Shown: positions 56,586 to 64,000 of the stretch, one piece after another
Position numbering within the stretch: position 1 is the stretch's first letter
Layout: each line of letters opens with the position of its first letter
Assembly (NCBI GenBank): GCA_021372515.1
Contig: JAJFUG010000057.1
Location: forward strand, 14,294 to 78,293
Direction: 5' to 3'
Source: a bacterium
GTDB lineage: Bacteria > Gemmatimonadota > Glassbacteria > GWA2-58-10
DNA: 64,000 bases
Notes under the pieces: generated by a model
What the model saw: only the letters and a program-made list of their open reading frames with translations
Told to the model about the DNA's origin: nothing
Database searches by the model: none
Translations under genes and position numbers: made by a program

Positions 56586-58976
56586 TCAGGGCCGCAGGCG
56601 CCAGGCGCCGTTGTAGTTCACTACATCCTTGTCCGATCCACCATCCGGCACACCCGCGGCCGGCCCGTGGAACAGGCTGCCGCCGAACGTGGCCACGTAG
56701 AGCATGGACGGGTCGTACGGGTCGGGTACGGCGCGGTGGCCCCACTTGAAATTGAACCCCTCGACCCGCCGCCACGAACCGCCGCGGTCATCCGAGCGCC
56801 AGAGGGCGCTGTTGAACGTGGTGAGGTACAGGGTCTGCGGGCTGCGGCTGTCCACGGTCACGCCGAAAGCGTACGCGGCCTGGTTGAAAGAGAGTTTCCA
56901 GCTCCGGCCGCAGTCCTCCGAGACCCATAGTCCGCCGCCCGCGAGGCTGTCACCCTGCATCTGCGGCCAGGCGGCCAGGTACAGACGGTCGGGGTTGTCC
57001 GGGTCGCAAGCCAGATCGTTGGGCGCGACCACGCCCGCGGGCAGGGGCGCCGGATTCCAGGTTTCCGCCCGGTCCAGGCTCGTGTACAGCGCTCCGGGGA
57101 CCAGATTGCCCTGGCTGTCGTAAGTCTTGAACACCACCAGGAAAAGCTGCCCTGAGGGCAACTGGCTCATGCGCAGGCAGTGACGGTTGCCCCCGAGCCC
57201 CTTGTCCGCCGCCTGCCAGCTCGCCCCGCTGTCCACCGACTTGTACACCCCGGAGCCGAAAGCGCAGATATACAGCGTGCGCAGGCTGTCCGGGCCGGAG
57301 CTGTCCAGCAGGATATGGGTGGGGATAGTGCCAGCGGGAAGGCCGTCGTTGCTCGCCCGCCAGGTGCCGCCGCCGTCCTCGGACACAGCCACTCCGCCCT
57401 CGTAGCTCTGCATCCTGTCCGTGCGGTAGTACATCTTGGTGCGGGGAAGGTCGTGCGCCCCGGACCAGGCCGCGTAGATACGCCCTTTCACCGCTGGGTC
57501 AAACTCCAGCCAGTAGCAGGTGTTGGTCCATTTGGCCGGAACGCCCCGGATGGCGTGCCGCCAGGAGCGGCCCCCGTCAAGGGTCTGAAAAAGCCCGAAA
57601 TCGGCGTAGGTGATCAGGAAATGCTGCGGGTCGAAGGGGTCGAAATGGACCCCGTAGGTGGTGGTGCCCTCCATGCCGCGGGTCGTGGCGGAACTGTCGG
57701 GCAGATCGTCGCTGCCCACCTGTTCCCAGTGCTTGCCGCCGTCCAGGGTGCGCAGCGTGCGGTTGTCGGTCAGATAGCAGACCTCGGGCCGGGTGGGGCA
57801 GATGCCGTAGGAGTTCGGCTCGCCGGCCCAGGGGATCCCGAAGCTGCGGTCTTTCCAGTAGCCGGTGTAGTTGCCGCTCAATAGCCCCTGCTCCGAGCCG
57901 CGGTACGACCACTGCCAACTCGCCCCGCCGTCCTTGGAGGACAGGGTGCCGAAATGGGTCTGGAGCTGTCCGTCCACCTTGACCGGCCAGGCCGTGCACG
58001 AAAGGTAGAGCACATCCGGGTCGCCCTCGCAGGCGGCCAGGGTCCTGAACACCGGCAAAGCCCCGCTCGAGGACCAACCCTCCAGCAGTCCGTTGTTGGC
58101 CTCCTGCCAGGACACGGCCCCATCCGTGCTGCGCCAGATGCCGCCCTCCACTTTGCCCGCGCCGTTCTGACGCAGCGGAGTAAGGATATACAGCACCGCT
58201 CCGCCATCCGGTTTGCAGCCGCCGGTAGCCATGATTATCCCTGAGCTGTCGGGCCGGGCCAGTGGTTCGGCTCCCCCAGCCCCCAGACGGAACACACCTC
58301 TCTCGGTGAAAACGATAGCCTCCTCCACCTGTCCCAGCCAGCTTCCGGGGATGATATCGAGCACCTCACGCCCCGGCACGCAGGCCGCGACAGTCCAGCT
58401 TGAGGCCGTATCGTGCGAGACCAGCACGCGGCACGAATCCCGCGGCCCGTCCGGCCGGCGCGAGGGTCCAAGGCCCAGCCAGAGGTGCGCGCGGTCCGAG
58501 GGATCGACCCGCACCTTGAGGACCAGACCGTCCGGCATCCCGTCCGCCGTTGCATACGACTGGTCGGCCTCATCCCCCACCATCCGCTCGCCGGTCACCG
58601 CGGAGGGTGACGGGTAGACCAGTTCCCAGGCGCGGCCCTTGTCCCGGCTGCGGTAGAGCGCGCTCGTGGCGGCATAGACCGTGGCGCTGTCGCCTGGGTC
58701 GAACTCGAAATCGTTGACCACGGCCCGCAGGTTGAAATTACGCCAGCTCCGGCCGCCGTCCCACGTGCCATACGAGCCGGTCATGTCGCAACAGATAAAC
58801 ACATTGTCCGGGTCCGAGGGGTTTACGGTCGAGCAGTAAACCGCGCCGCCGCCGCCTGGGCCGAGGTTGGTCCAGCCCTTGGCGGCCAAGCCGGGGGCAG
58901 CGTCTTTCCTCCCGGCGGTGGAGCAGGCGAGCAGGAACAGGGATAGTGTGGCAAGGGCGGCAACAGGAGTTTTCAT
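56586..58976 (-). CDS. BNR/sortilin-type propeller lipoprotein
   Basis: 796 residues from the ATG at 58976 (GGAG upstream); a lipobox is at SLFLLACSTAG (Cys18). The whole protein is made of Asp-box/BNR repeats: SYGTWDGGRSWRNFNLRAVV, ALYRSRDKGRAWELVYPSPS, GIWRSTDGAVSWQEANNGLL, LFQTLDGGRSWRHAIRGVPA, GVYKSVDSGASWQAADKGLG and SALWRSDDRGGSWRRVEGFN. This predicts two beta propellers as in xyloglucanase GH74 or VPS10/sortilin proteins. Catalytic residues cannot be fixed by eye, so enzyme or binding protein are both possible. Convergent with the amidohydrolase gene, 9 bases between the stops. Confidence 0.82.
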   Translation of the reverse strand: MKTPVAALATLSLFLLACSTAGRKDAAPGLAAKGWTNLGPGGGGAVYCSTVNPSDPDNVFICCDMTGSYGTWDGGRSWRNFNLRAVVNDFEFDPGDSATVYAATSALYRSRDKGRAWELVYPSPSAVTGERMVGDEADQSYATADGMPDGLVLKVRVDPSDRAHLWLGLGPSRRPDGPRDSCRVLVSHDTASSWTVAACVPGREVLDIIPGSWLGQVEEAIVFTERGVFRLGAGGAEPLARPDSSGIIMATGGCKPDGGAVLYILTPLRQNGAGKVEGGIWRSTDGAVSWQEANNGLLEGWSSSGALPVFRTLAACEGDPDVLYLSCTAWPVKVDGQLQTHFGTLSSKDGGASWQWSYRGSEQGLLSGNYTGYWKDRSFGIPWAGEPNSYGICPTRPEVCYLTDNRTLRTLDGGKHWEQVGSDDLPDSSATTRGMEGTTTYGVHFDPFDPQHFLITYADFGLFQTLDGGRSWRHAIRGVPAKWTNTCYWLEFDPAVKGRIYAAWSGAHDLPRTKMYYRTDRMQSYEGGVAVSEDGGGTWRASNDGLPAGTIPTHILLDSSGPDSLRTLYICAFGSGVYKSVDSGASWQAADKGLGGNRHCLRMSQLPSGQLFLVVFKTYDSQGNLVPGALYTSLDRAETWNPAPLPAGVVAPNDLACDPDNPDRLYLAAWPQMQGDSLAGGGLWVSEDCGRSWKLSFNQAAYAFGVTVDSRSPQTLYLTTFNSALWRSDDRGGSWRRVEGFNFKWGHRAVPDPYDPSMLYVATFGGSLFHGPAAGVPDGGSDKDVVNYNGAWRLRP

Positions 58977-59204
58977 TGACGGCTCCGTGGAATGGCTCAT
59001 TCAGAGATGACAGTACGGGGGTCGTCTACACGGCCCGGCTGGCAACGTTATTTTTTTAACGAACCTGAGGATAATTCCTAAGGCAGGATAAAGCAATGCG
59101 GAATTTGAAGGTCAGGGACAGGCGCAACCTGCCGGAGCTGTATTGCATCGCCCCGGCGGATTGGCCGGCTGCAGTGGGCAGCCGGCAGCCTGGAATGATA
59201 ACTC

Positions 59205-59630
59205 CTATTCCAACCGGATAAGCGGGGGGGTCTTGTCGAACAGCGGGCTCACCGTGATATTGCGGACAATGTATTTCGGGCAGCGGTCGCAGTGGCCCAT
59301 GCACTGGTTGTCGGTACGCAACTCCTCGCGGATGGTCCAGCATTTTTTGCGCGGATCGATGAACGCCGGGCAATGCATCCGGTTGTCGCATTCTATTATC
59401 TCCCAGCAGGGAGCCACGGCCAGCAGGGCCTTGATACCGGCGAGGGTCAGTCCGCGCTCGTGTATCAGCGATTTGATCTGCTTTATCCGGCGGACATCGA
59501 AATCATCATACTGGCGCTGAATACTGCTTTCGCGCCTTTTCGGATTGATCAGCCCTTCTTCCTCGTATTCTCGGATCCTCTTCTCGGTCAACCCGACTTG
59601 CCGGGCGACCTGGCCGATCCTGTAATACAT
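59205..59630 (-). CDS. MerR-family regulator with a C-terminal Cys-rich (two-CW-like) domain
   Basis: 141 residues. Residues 1-70 are a MerR HTH (YRIGQVARQVGLTEKRIREY, EEEGLINPKRR) with LTLAGIKALL. Residues about 74-125 carry Cys at CWEIIECD, MHCPAF, KKCW, QCMGHCDRC: seven Cys, with CW twice. This CW…C…C…CW…C…C..C pattern resembles the two-CW domains seen alone or on PAS proteins and presumably binds a metal or an iron-sulfur cluster. Together with the hemerythrin gene that diverges from it, a redox-, metal- or oxygen-responsive switch is likely. Ligand unknown. Confidence 0.8.
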   Translation of the reverse strand: MYYRIGQVARQVGLTEKRIREYEEEGLINPKRRESSIQRQYDDFDVRRIKQIKSLIHERGLTLAGIKALLAVAPCWEIIECDNRMHCPAFIDPRKKCWTIREELRTDNQCMGHCDRCPKYIVRNITVSPLFDKTPPLIRLE

Positions 59631-59933
59631 TCAGACCTCCAATCCGTTGACGGATTGTACACAAAAGATCAATATATTGGAATTAGTTACGTGTAGGTAA
59701 TTTGCAACATTTCTTTCATTCAGTCAATAAAAACAGAAAATTCCGGTCGAAAGTTACAGCATTGATTACGGTTGCAGTCGTACCACGGATCATCTTGACA
59801 ATGGAAGAAAATGCTGAGTAAATATAGAAGAGCCGAAATGTCGAAACCGACTGAATCGATCCTTCCAGCCAGCAGCCGGGGCTCAAACACACGGGTTGGC
59901 TGTCGGGGACAAACCTCAAGCGGAGAGGGTTTG
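59631..59933. other. Divergent promoter region of regulator and hemerythrin
   Basis: 303 bases, AT-rich in the middle. It separates the MerR-type gene (minus) from the hemerythrin gene (+). A sigma-70-like promoter for the hemerythrin gene is proposed at 59795-59824. No typical MerR operator with a 19-20 base spacer was recognised. Confidence 0.5.
59795..59824 (+). promoter_or_regulatory. Possible sigma-70 promoter of the hemerythrin gene
   Basis: TTGACA (59795-59800) is followed after 18 bases by TAAATA (59819-59824). The longer spacer is often seen at MerR-controlled promoters, and a MerR-type gene diverges here. The transcript would have a leader near 100 bases. Confidence 0.4.
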
Positions 59934-60332
59934 ATGAGCCAGTGGAGCGAGGAATACAGAGTGAACGTGGCCGTGCTGGATGAACAGCATAAAATGCTGT
60001 TCCACCTGCTCGATGACCTCGAAAACTGCCTGAAGGGGAACAACACTGAGGATATAGCGTTCATAATCGGCGAGCTGCACGCCTACGCGCTGTACCATTT
60101 CGCCGCCGAGGAACGTCTGCTGGCGCGTTTCAATTTTGCTGGCTTGGATGCCCACCGTGCGGAACACCGCGAGTTCGAGGCCAAGGTTTTCGAGTTCCGC
60201 TCACGCTCCATACACCCCGATCCGGGCCTGCCGCTGCAGATGAAAGATTTTCTGGAACAGTGGATTGCCAGCCACATCAAGAAAACAGACAAGGAATATT
60301 CGGAATTCTTCAACAGTTACGGCATTTTCTGA
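59934..60332 (+). CDS. Bacteriohemerythrin
   Basis: 132 residues; GGAGAGGG precedes the ATG at 59934 (the frame is open from 59811 but that part looks untranslated). The iron-ligand pattern of hemerythrins is complete: YRVNVAVLDEQHKMLFHLLD (first His), ELHAYALYHFAAEERLLARF (His…His…Glu), AHRAEHREFEAKV (His, His) and SHIKKTDKEYSEFF (His…Asp). It should bind a di-iron centre and oxygen in the cytoplasm. Position beside a Cys-rich MerR regulator and a PAS kinase points to oxygen sensing or storage. Confidence 0.9.
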   Translation: MSQWSEEYRVNVAVLDEQHKMLFHLLDDLENCLKGNNTEDIAFIIGELHAYALYHFAAEERLLARFNFAGLDAHRAEHREFEAKVFEFRSRSIHPDPGLPLQMKDFLEQWIASHIKKTDKEYSEFFNSYGIF

Positions 60333-60363
60333 AGGCCGGGTCTCGCGGGGGGCTCGGGGCGGT

Positions 60364-63300
60364 TTACGGCTGTACGGCTGAACGCTGAGTGAGCGTGCTT
60401 TTCAGGCAATCGCCCAGGTCCTGCAGGCGGTAAGGCTTGGTAATTATCCCGCTGAAGCCGTGATCACGGTAGCGGGACAGCACGGGATCGCTGGAGTAGC
60501 CGCTCGAAACCACGGCTTTCACCTGCGGGTCTATTTCCAGCAGGTGCCGGACAGTCTCTTTGCCCCCCATGCCTCCCGGCACTGTCAGGTCGAGAATCAC
60601 GAGGTCGAATTTCCGTCCGGCTTCCATTTCTCTGCGGTAGGTTTCCACTGCCTCGGCGCCGTCCGCGGTGAGGCTCACCCGGTAGCCGATGTGTTCGAGC
60701 ATGGCCTTGGCCACGTCGCGCACCACCGGCTCGTCGTCCATCAGCAGCACTCTCCCCCTGCCCGGTTCCACATTGTCCCATTCCCCGCGCAATGTCACGA
60801 CAGATGCGTCGCGCAAGGCGGGCAGGAATATGTGGAAACGGCTCCCTTTGCCCGGCTCCGACTCGACCCGGATGTCTCCGCCGTGCTTGTGGATTATGGC
60901 GTAGCTGGTGGCCAGCCCCAGCCCGCTGCCTTTCTGCTTGGTGGTGAAATAGGGGTCGAAGATACGGCTCAGGTGCTCGGGGGGGATGCCGGTGCCCATG
61001 TCCTCGACCGTTATACAGATATAGTCTCCGGGGCGCAGGGTCGCCCTGTCGTTCTCACCCAGCGCCCGGTTGGCCGCCCGCACGATCAGGCTGCCGCCAT
61101 CCGGCATGGCCTGGTCGGCGTTGATGACCAGGTTGTTCAGCACCTGCCCGATCTGTCCCTCATCCACCTCGGCGTTCCACAGGTCGGCCTGGATCTCGAA
61201 GCGGCAGTTCACGTTGGAGCCGTGCAGCGAGAACGTAACCGCCTCGCGGATCAAAGCCTCCAGCGAGATGACTGTCTTGACCGGCATGCCGCCCTTCGAG
61301 AAAGTCAGAAGCTGCTGGGTCAGGTTCTTGGCAATCAGGCTGGCTTTCTCCGCCTCGGTCAGGATGGAGTGTGCACGGTGCTCCCGCTCCAGCATCACCT
61401 TGGCCAGCGAGATATTGCCCAGCACCGCGGTCAGGATGTTGTTGAAATCGTGCGCGATGCCGCCGGCCAACAAGCCCACCGATTCGAGCTTGGCCGCCTT
61501 GCCGCGCTCCTGTTCGAGCTGACGCAGTTCCGTGGTGTCGGTGCAGGAGGCGACATAGCCAAGCGGCCTTCCCATCGTGTCCGTCACCACGCTGGACTGG
61601 ACCAGCACCGTGATCAGACTGCCGTCCATCCGCTTGCCGCTCAGCTCGCTGCGCCAGATGCGGTTGTGCTCGAACTCCTGTATTATCATGGATTCATCCA
61701 GCGTCTCCTGCAGAAAATCGGAGTAGCGGCGCCCCTCCACCTGCTGCGTCGATTCGAAGCCCCACATCCTGGCAAAGGCCTCGTTGACATAGGTCACGGT
61801 GCCCTCCAGGTCCGCCATGAGAATGCCGGTCAGGGCTGAATCGATCGCACAGTTTTTAAGCGAGAGTTCATCCTCGAACTGCTTGTGAGCGGTAATATCG
61901 GTTATCGCCCCCCGCAGACCGATCGGCTTCCCGTCCTTGATTATCGGGCGACTGGACATCCTGACCCAGCGGGTCTCTCCCTGACGTGTCAGGACGCGCC
62001 ACTGGCCGGTACCAGTACCCTCCCGGTAGACTTCCTCAGACTTGCGCCTCATTCGCTCAAGGTCGTCTGGATGTATGAAACGCTCGTAGGAATGCCCGAC
62101 CATCTCGGATGGCTCGTAGTCCACAACCGCTTTGACCGCCGGGCTGATATAAGTAATAATCCCTTTGATATCCACCGAGAAGATGGCTTCAGTTATGTTC
62201 TCCACCATTTCGCGGTAACGCGTTTCGCTATCCCGCAAACGGTCATCGGCAAGCTTGCGCGAGATGGCGATGCCGATGCTCGAGGCGAGGTCCTCGAAAA
62301 ACGTAATCAGGCCCAGATTCAGCACTCCTGGACGGTGGTCGGCCAGTTGGATCAACCCGATCATCTCGTATTCCGCCCGTACGGGGATCAGGGCCAGGGA
62401 CTCGAACCCCAGTTCCAGACACAGTCCGCGCAGGTGATTGTTGCGCTTGAGCGCAGGTTTCTGCGCGATCAGGCTGGCTGAGGAGTCAACCCAGAAACTC
62501 CCCCCCTCGGTGAAACAGGGCAACGTAAGGTCCACCCGGCCGTCTACCACCGCACCGCAGACACAATCATGCCGGTTCTGGGCCAACCCAGAGTCGCCAT
62601 CGCTGTCGGCAAGCAGACTTTTTTCGGCTTCCATGAAATCGGCGGGGAAACCCTCAGCCTCGTAGAACGGGTAGTCCGAGCCCTCGATCAGACGGATCGC
62701 TATCGCCTCGATGCCGGTGAAGCGACGGATAAGCTGGAGGATGCGGCTGATTATCTCCTGGCCGCTCAGGTTGCTGTTCAGCGTTTCCAGGACATCCAGG
62801 GTCAGGCGTTGACGGCGTTGGGACTCCTTGAGGTCGGTTATGTCGACTATAATGCCACGCATGCCCTGGGCTGCGCCCTGCTCATCGAGGATGGCGGTCG
62901 AGTAGATCATGATCGGGAAACGGCTGCCGTCCTTGCGCAAAGCTATGTATTCATGCCCCTCTAAGCTTATGCCGGACATGACATTGGCAACATTCTTCCG
63001 GGCGCGGTCCAAATCCTCGGTCGCGATCATGGTCAGCACGTTCAGCCGGGAGGAAATATCCTCGGGAGAGTAACCGAACAGCCGGAAACCCAGGGGATTG
63101 CCGAAAGTGAGGACCCCGCTGCGGTCGGTCTCGAAAATGACCTGCGGCAGGGCTTCGACCAGGGTGCGGAAATGCATGCTTTCCTTCCGCATCCTTTCCT
63201 CGTTCAGGACCCCGGGGGTGATGTCGGTCATGAATCCCTCCAGCCACCCACAGCCTTCCTCCCCTTCCGGGATCCCCACACCACGCAGCCAGACCCATCT

Positions 63301-63657
63301 CAGAACGCCTTCCTTTGTAAACATCCGCATCTTCGTATCGACAGTCTCACCGGCGGCTGCCGCCGCGAGGGCCGCCGCACGGAAATTCTCGCGATCGGCC
63401 GGATCGATCAGCCCGAGCAGATCGACTCCATCCTCCCGATCCGCCAGCATCTCTTCCCGACTGAAGCCGGTCAGGTTGTGACAGCTCTGGCTCACGAACT
63501 CGAATTGCCAGCGCGAACCGAGCCGGCAACGGAATATCATTCCCGGAAAAACCCGAAACAATCTCGTCAACCCGGGAGCATCACCGCGCGCAAGACTGTC
63601 CTCCACCGGGGCAAGGATTCCCGGGGCCTGAACGGGCTTTCTGGATTCTGAATTCAT
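60364..63657 (-). CDS. Multi-PAS/GAF hybrid histidine kinase with receiver
   Basis: About 1,097 residues from ATG 63657; a TTG lies 27 bases earlier. No transmembrane helix. Order: PAS at about 40-155, PAS 165-285 (QVIFETDRSGVLTFGNPLGF), a GAF-like domain with Cys-rich HDCVCGAVVDG (about 300-470), PAS 480-600 (AIFSVDIKGIITYISPAVKA), PAS 605-725, HisKA with LAGGIAHDFNNILTAVLGNI (phospho-His at about 736), HATPase (YFTTKQKGSGLGLATSYAII) and a C-terminal receiver (VLLMDDEPVVRD; phospho-Asp in VILDLTVPGGMGG). It is soluble and so senses an internal cue; redox or oxygen are plausible next to hemerythrin. Convergent with it, 31 bases apart. Confidence 0.92.
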   Translation of the reverse strand: MNSESRKPVQAPGILAPVEDSLARGDAPGLTRLFRVFPGMIFRCRLGSRWQFEFVSQSCHNLTGFSREEMLADREDGVDLLGLIDPADRENFRAAALAAAAAGETVDTKMRMFTKEGVLRWVWLRGVGIPEGEEGCGWLEGFMTDITPGVLNEERMRKESMHFRTLVEALPQVIFETDRSGVLTFGNPLGFRLFGYSPEDISSRLNVLTMIATEDLDRARKNVANVMSGISLEGHEYIALRKDGSRFPIMIYSTAILDEQGAAQGMRGIIVDITDLKESQRRQRLTLDVLETLNSNLSGQEIISRILQLIRRFTGIEAIAIRLIEGSDYPFYEAEGFPADFMEAEKSLLADSDGDSGLAQNRHDCVCGAVVDGRVDLTLPCFTEGGSFWVDSSASLIAQKPALKRNNHLRGLCLELGFESLALIPVRAEYEMIGLIQLADHRPGVLNLGLITFFEDLASSIGIAISRKLADDRLRDSETRYREMVENITEAIFSVDIKGIITYISPAVKAVVDYEPSEMVGHSYERFIHPDDLERMRRKSEEVYREGTGTGQWRVLTRQGETRWVRMSSRPIIKDGKPIGLRGAITDITAHKQFEDELSLKNCAIDSALTGILMADLEGTVTYVNEAFARMWGFESTQQVEGRRYSDFLQETLDESMIIQEFEHNRIWRSELSGKRMDGSLITVLVQSSVVTDTMGRPLGYVASCTDTTELRQLEQERGKAAKLESVGLLAGGIAHDFNNILTAVLGNISLAKVMLEREHRAHSILTEAEKASLIAKNLTQQLLTFSKGGMPVKTVISLEALIREAVTFSLHGSNVNCRFEIQADLWNAEVDEGQIGQVLNNLVINADQAMPDGGSLIVRAANRALGENDRATLRPGDYICITVEDMGTGIPPEHLSRIFDPYFTTKQKGSGLGLATSYAIIHKHGGDIRVESEPGKGSRFHIFLPALRDASVVTLRGEWDNVEPGRGRVLLMDDEPVVRDVAKAMLEHIGYRVSLTADGAEAVETYRREMEAGRKFDLVILDLTVPGGMGGKETVRHLLEIDPQVKAVVSSGYSSDPVLSRYRDHGFSGIITKPYRLQDLGDCLKSTLTQRSAVQP

Positions 63658-63854
63658 GGTCCGTGTTTTCGGTGGGCTCAACAAAAAACACCGGCGTCCG
63701 CGTCAGGATGAAGACAGCGCCCGGTAAACAGTGGTATCGACTCTGCACTGCTGAACTGTATCCGTATTTACAAAAGCCCATCCCGCCCGGGGCGGAAGCG
63801 CTCCCTGGCTGACAGGCATGGAAATACTCTCCGCGCTCACTTTAAAACGGCCGG

Positions 63855-64000
63855 TCAAACCATCTTCTTTTCCTGCTCGATCTGCTTGCCCAGCATCATG
63901 ATGAAAGCCCGGAGAAGCCCCTTGTCGTAATCCGCCTCGGTTTTAGACAGAAAACTGAGAGCTTCAAAGGGAGAGAACGCGGGTTTATAGGAGCGCTTGG
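63855..64000 (-). CDS. C-terminal end of a gene resembling HD-GYP proteins (partial)
   Basis: The last 47 residues of a protein whose start lies right of the window: K-R-S-Y-K-P-A then FSPFEALSFLSKTEADYDKG, LLRAFIMMLGKQIEQEKKMV and TGA at 63857-63855. The pattern P-EAL…D..LL+AFI.MLG is that found at the end of HD-GYP phosphodiesterase domains. With so little sequence the family call is tentative. Confidence 0.55.
   Translation of the reverse strand, partial: KRSYKPAFSPFEALSFLSKTEADYDKGLLRAFIMMLGKQIEQEKKMV

Noticed and set aside
1-64000. CRISPR arrays, rRNA genes, insertion sequences
   Set aside because: No regularly spaced direct repeats, no rRNA-like stretch and no transposase were seen on either strand.

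Overview
The window joins two pieces of DNA. Bases 1 to about 29,774 are the right-hand part of an integrated siphovirus-like prophage. Bases 29,775 to 64,000 are host chromosome. The host looks like an uncultured, high-GC Gram-negative bacterium of the FCB superphylum. The evidence is two secreted proteins ending in FlgD-Ig/Por-type C-terminal sorting domains (final residues KMVLLK), a PorV/PorQ-like outer-membrane remnant, Reg_prop sensor propellers, a dockerin-like EF-hand pair, and many lipoprotein or secreted glycosidases. I cannot assign a genus from sequence alone.

Prophage layout. Genes at 86-5,092 lie on the + strand and form a cargo block of mixed base composition: a lipoprotein, a BRCT protein, small membrane proteins, an ImmA/IrrE metallopeptidase, a GAF-like membrane protein and an Abi-alpha-like protein. 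They converge on the late operon, which is read entirely on the minus strand from 29,550 down to 5,098. In transcription order it holds a small HTH protein, an endolysin amidase, a holin-like protein with an apparent -1 frameshift signal, a TM/coiled-coil protein, an HNH nuclease, a methyltransferase, a PP-loop (PAPS-reductase-like) protein, a ParB-like protein, terminase small (P27) and large subunits, a portal fused to a MuF-like domain, prohead protease, HK97-fold capsid, head-tail joining proteins, a triplicated structural module, gp10-like and tail completion proteins, tail tube, tail chaperones with a putative -2 frameshift, a 1,234-aa tape measure, tail hub and tail tip/fibre genes. The right attachment site is the 3' end of a tRNA-Arg(ACG) gene (29,726-29,774), so integrase and early genes should lie left of base 1. 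Two compact multi-hairpin elements flank the ParB-like gene (24,744-24,830 and 25,812-25,897) and are the best candidates for undescribed structured RNAs.

Chromosomal layout. 30,041-36,498 is a two-gene operon of large secreted proteins with sorting domains, behind a near-consensus sigma-54 promoter at 36,653. Next come a GH2 exo-glucosaminidase-like lipoprotein, a broken PorV-like gene, and an NtrC-type regulator co-transcribed with a propeller-containing membrane histidine kinase (40,838-45,963). These are followed by a GH106-like rhamnosidase, a UbiA prenyltransferase, a UroD-superfamily protein, a heparinase II/III-like lyase, a Tat-exported D-aminoacylase-like amidohydrolase, a BNR/sortilin-type propeller lipoprotein, a MerR regulator with a Cys-rich tail, a bacteriohemerythrin, a multi-PAS hybrid histidine kinase and the end of a gene resembling HD-GYP proteins.

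Taken together the chromosomal genes suggest a polysaccharide-degrading heterotroph with sigma-54-linked two-component sensing of extracellular substrate and oxygen/redox sensing. All functional statements are from reading the protein sequences; no database search was run.
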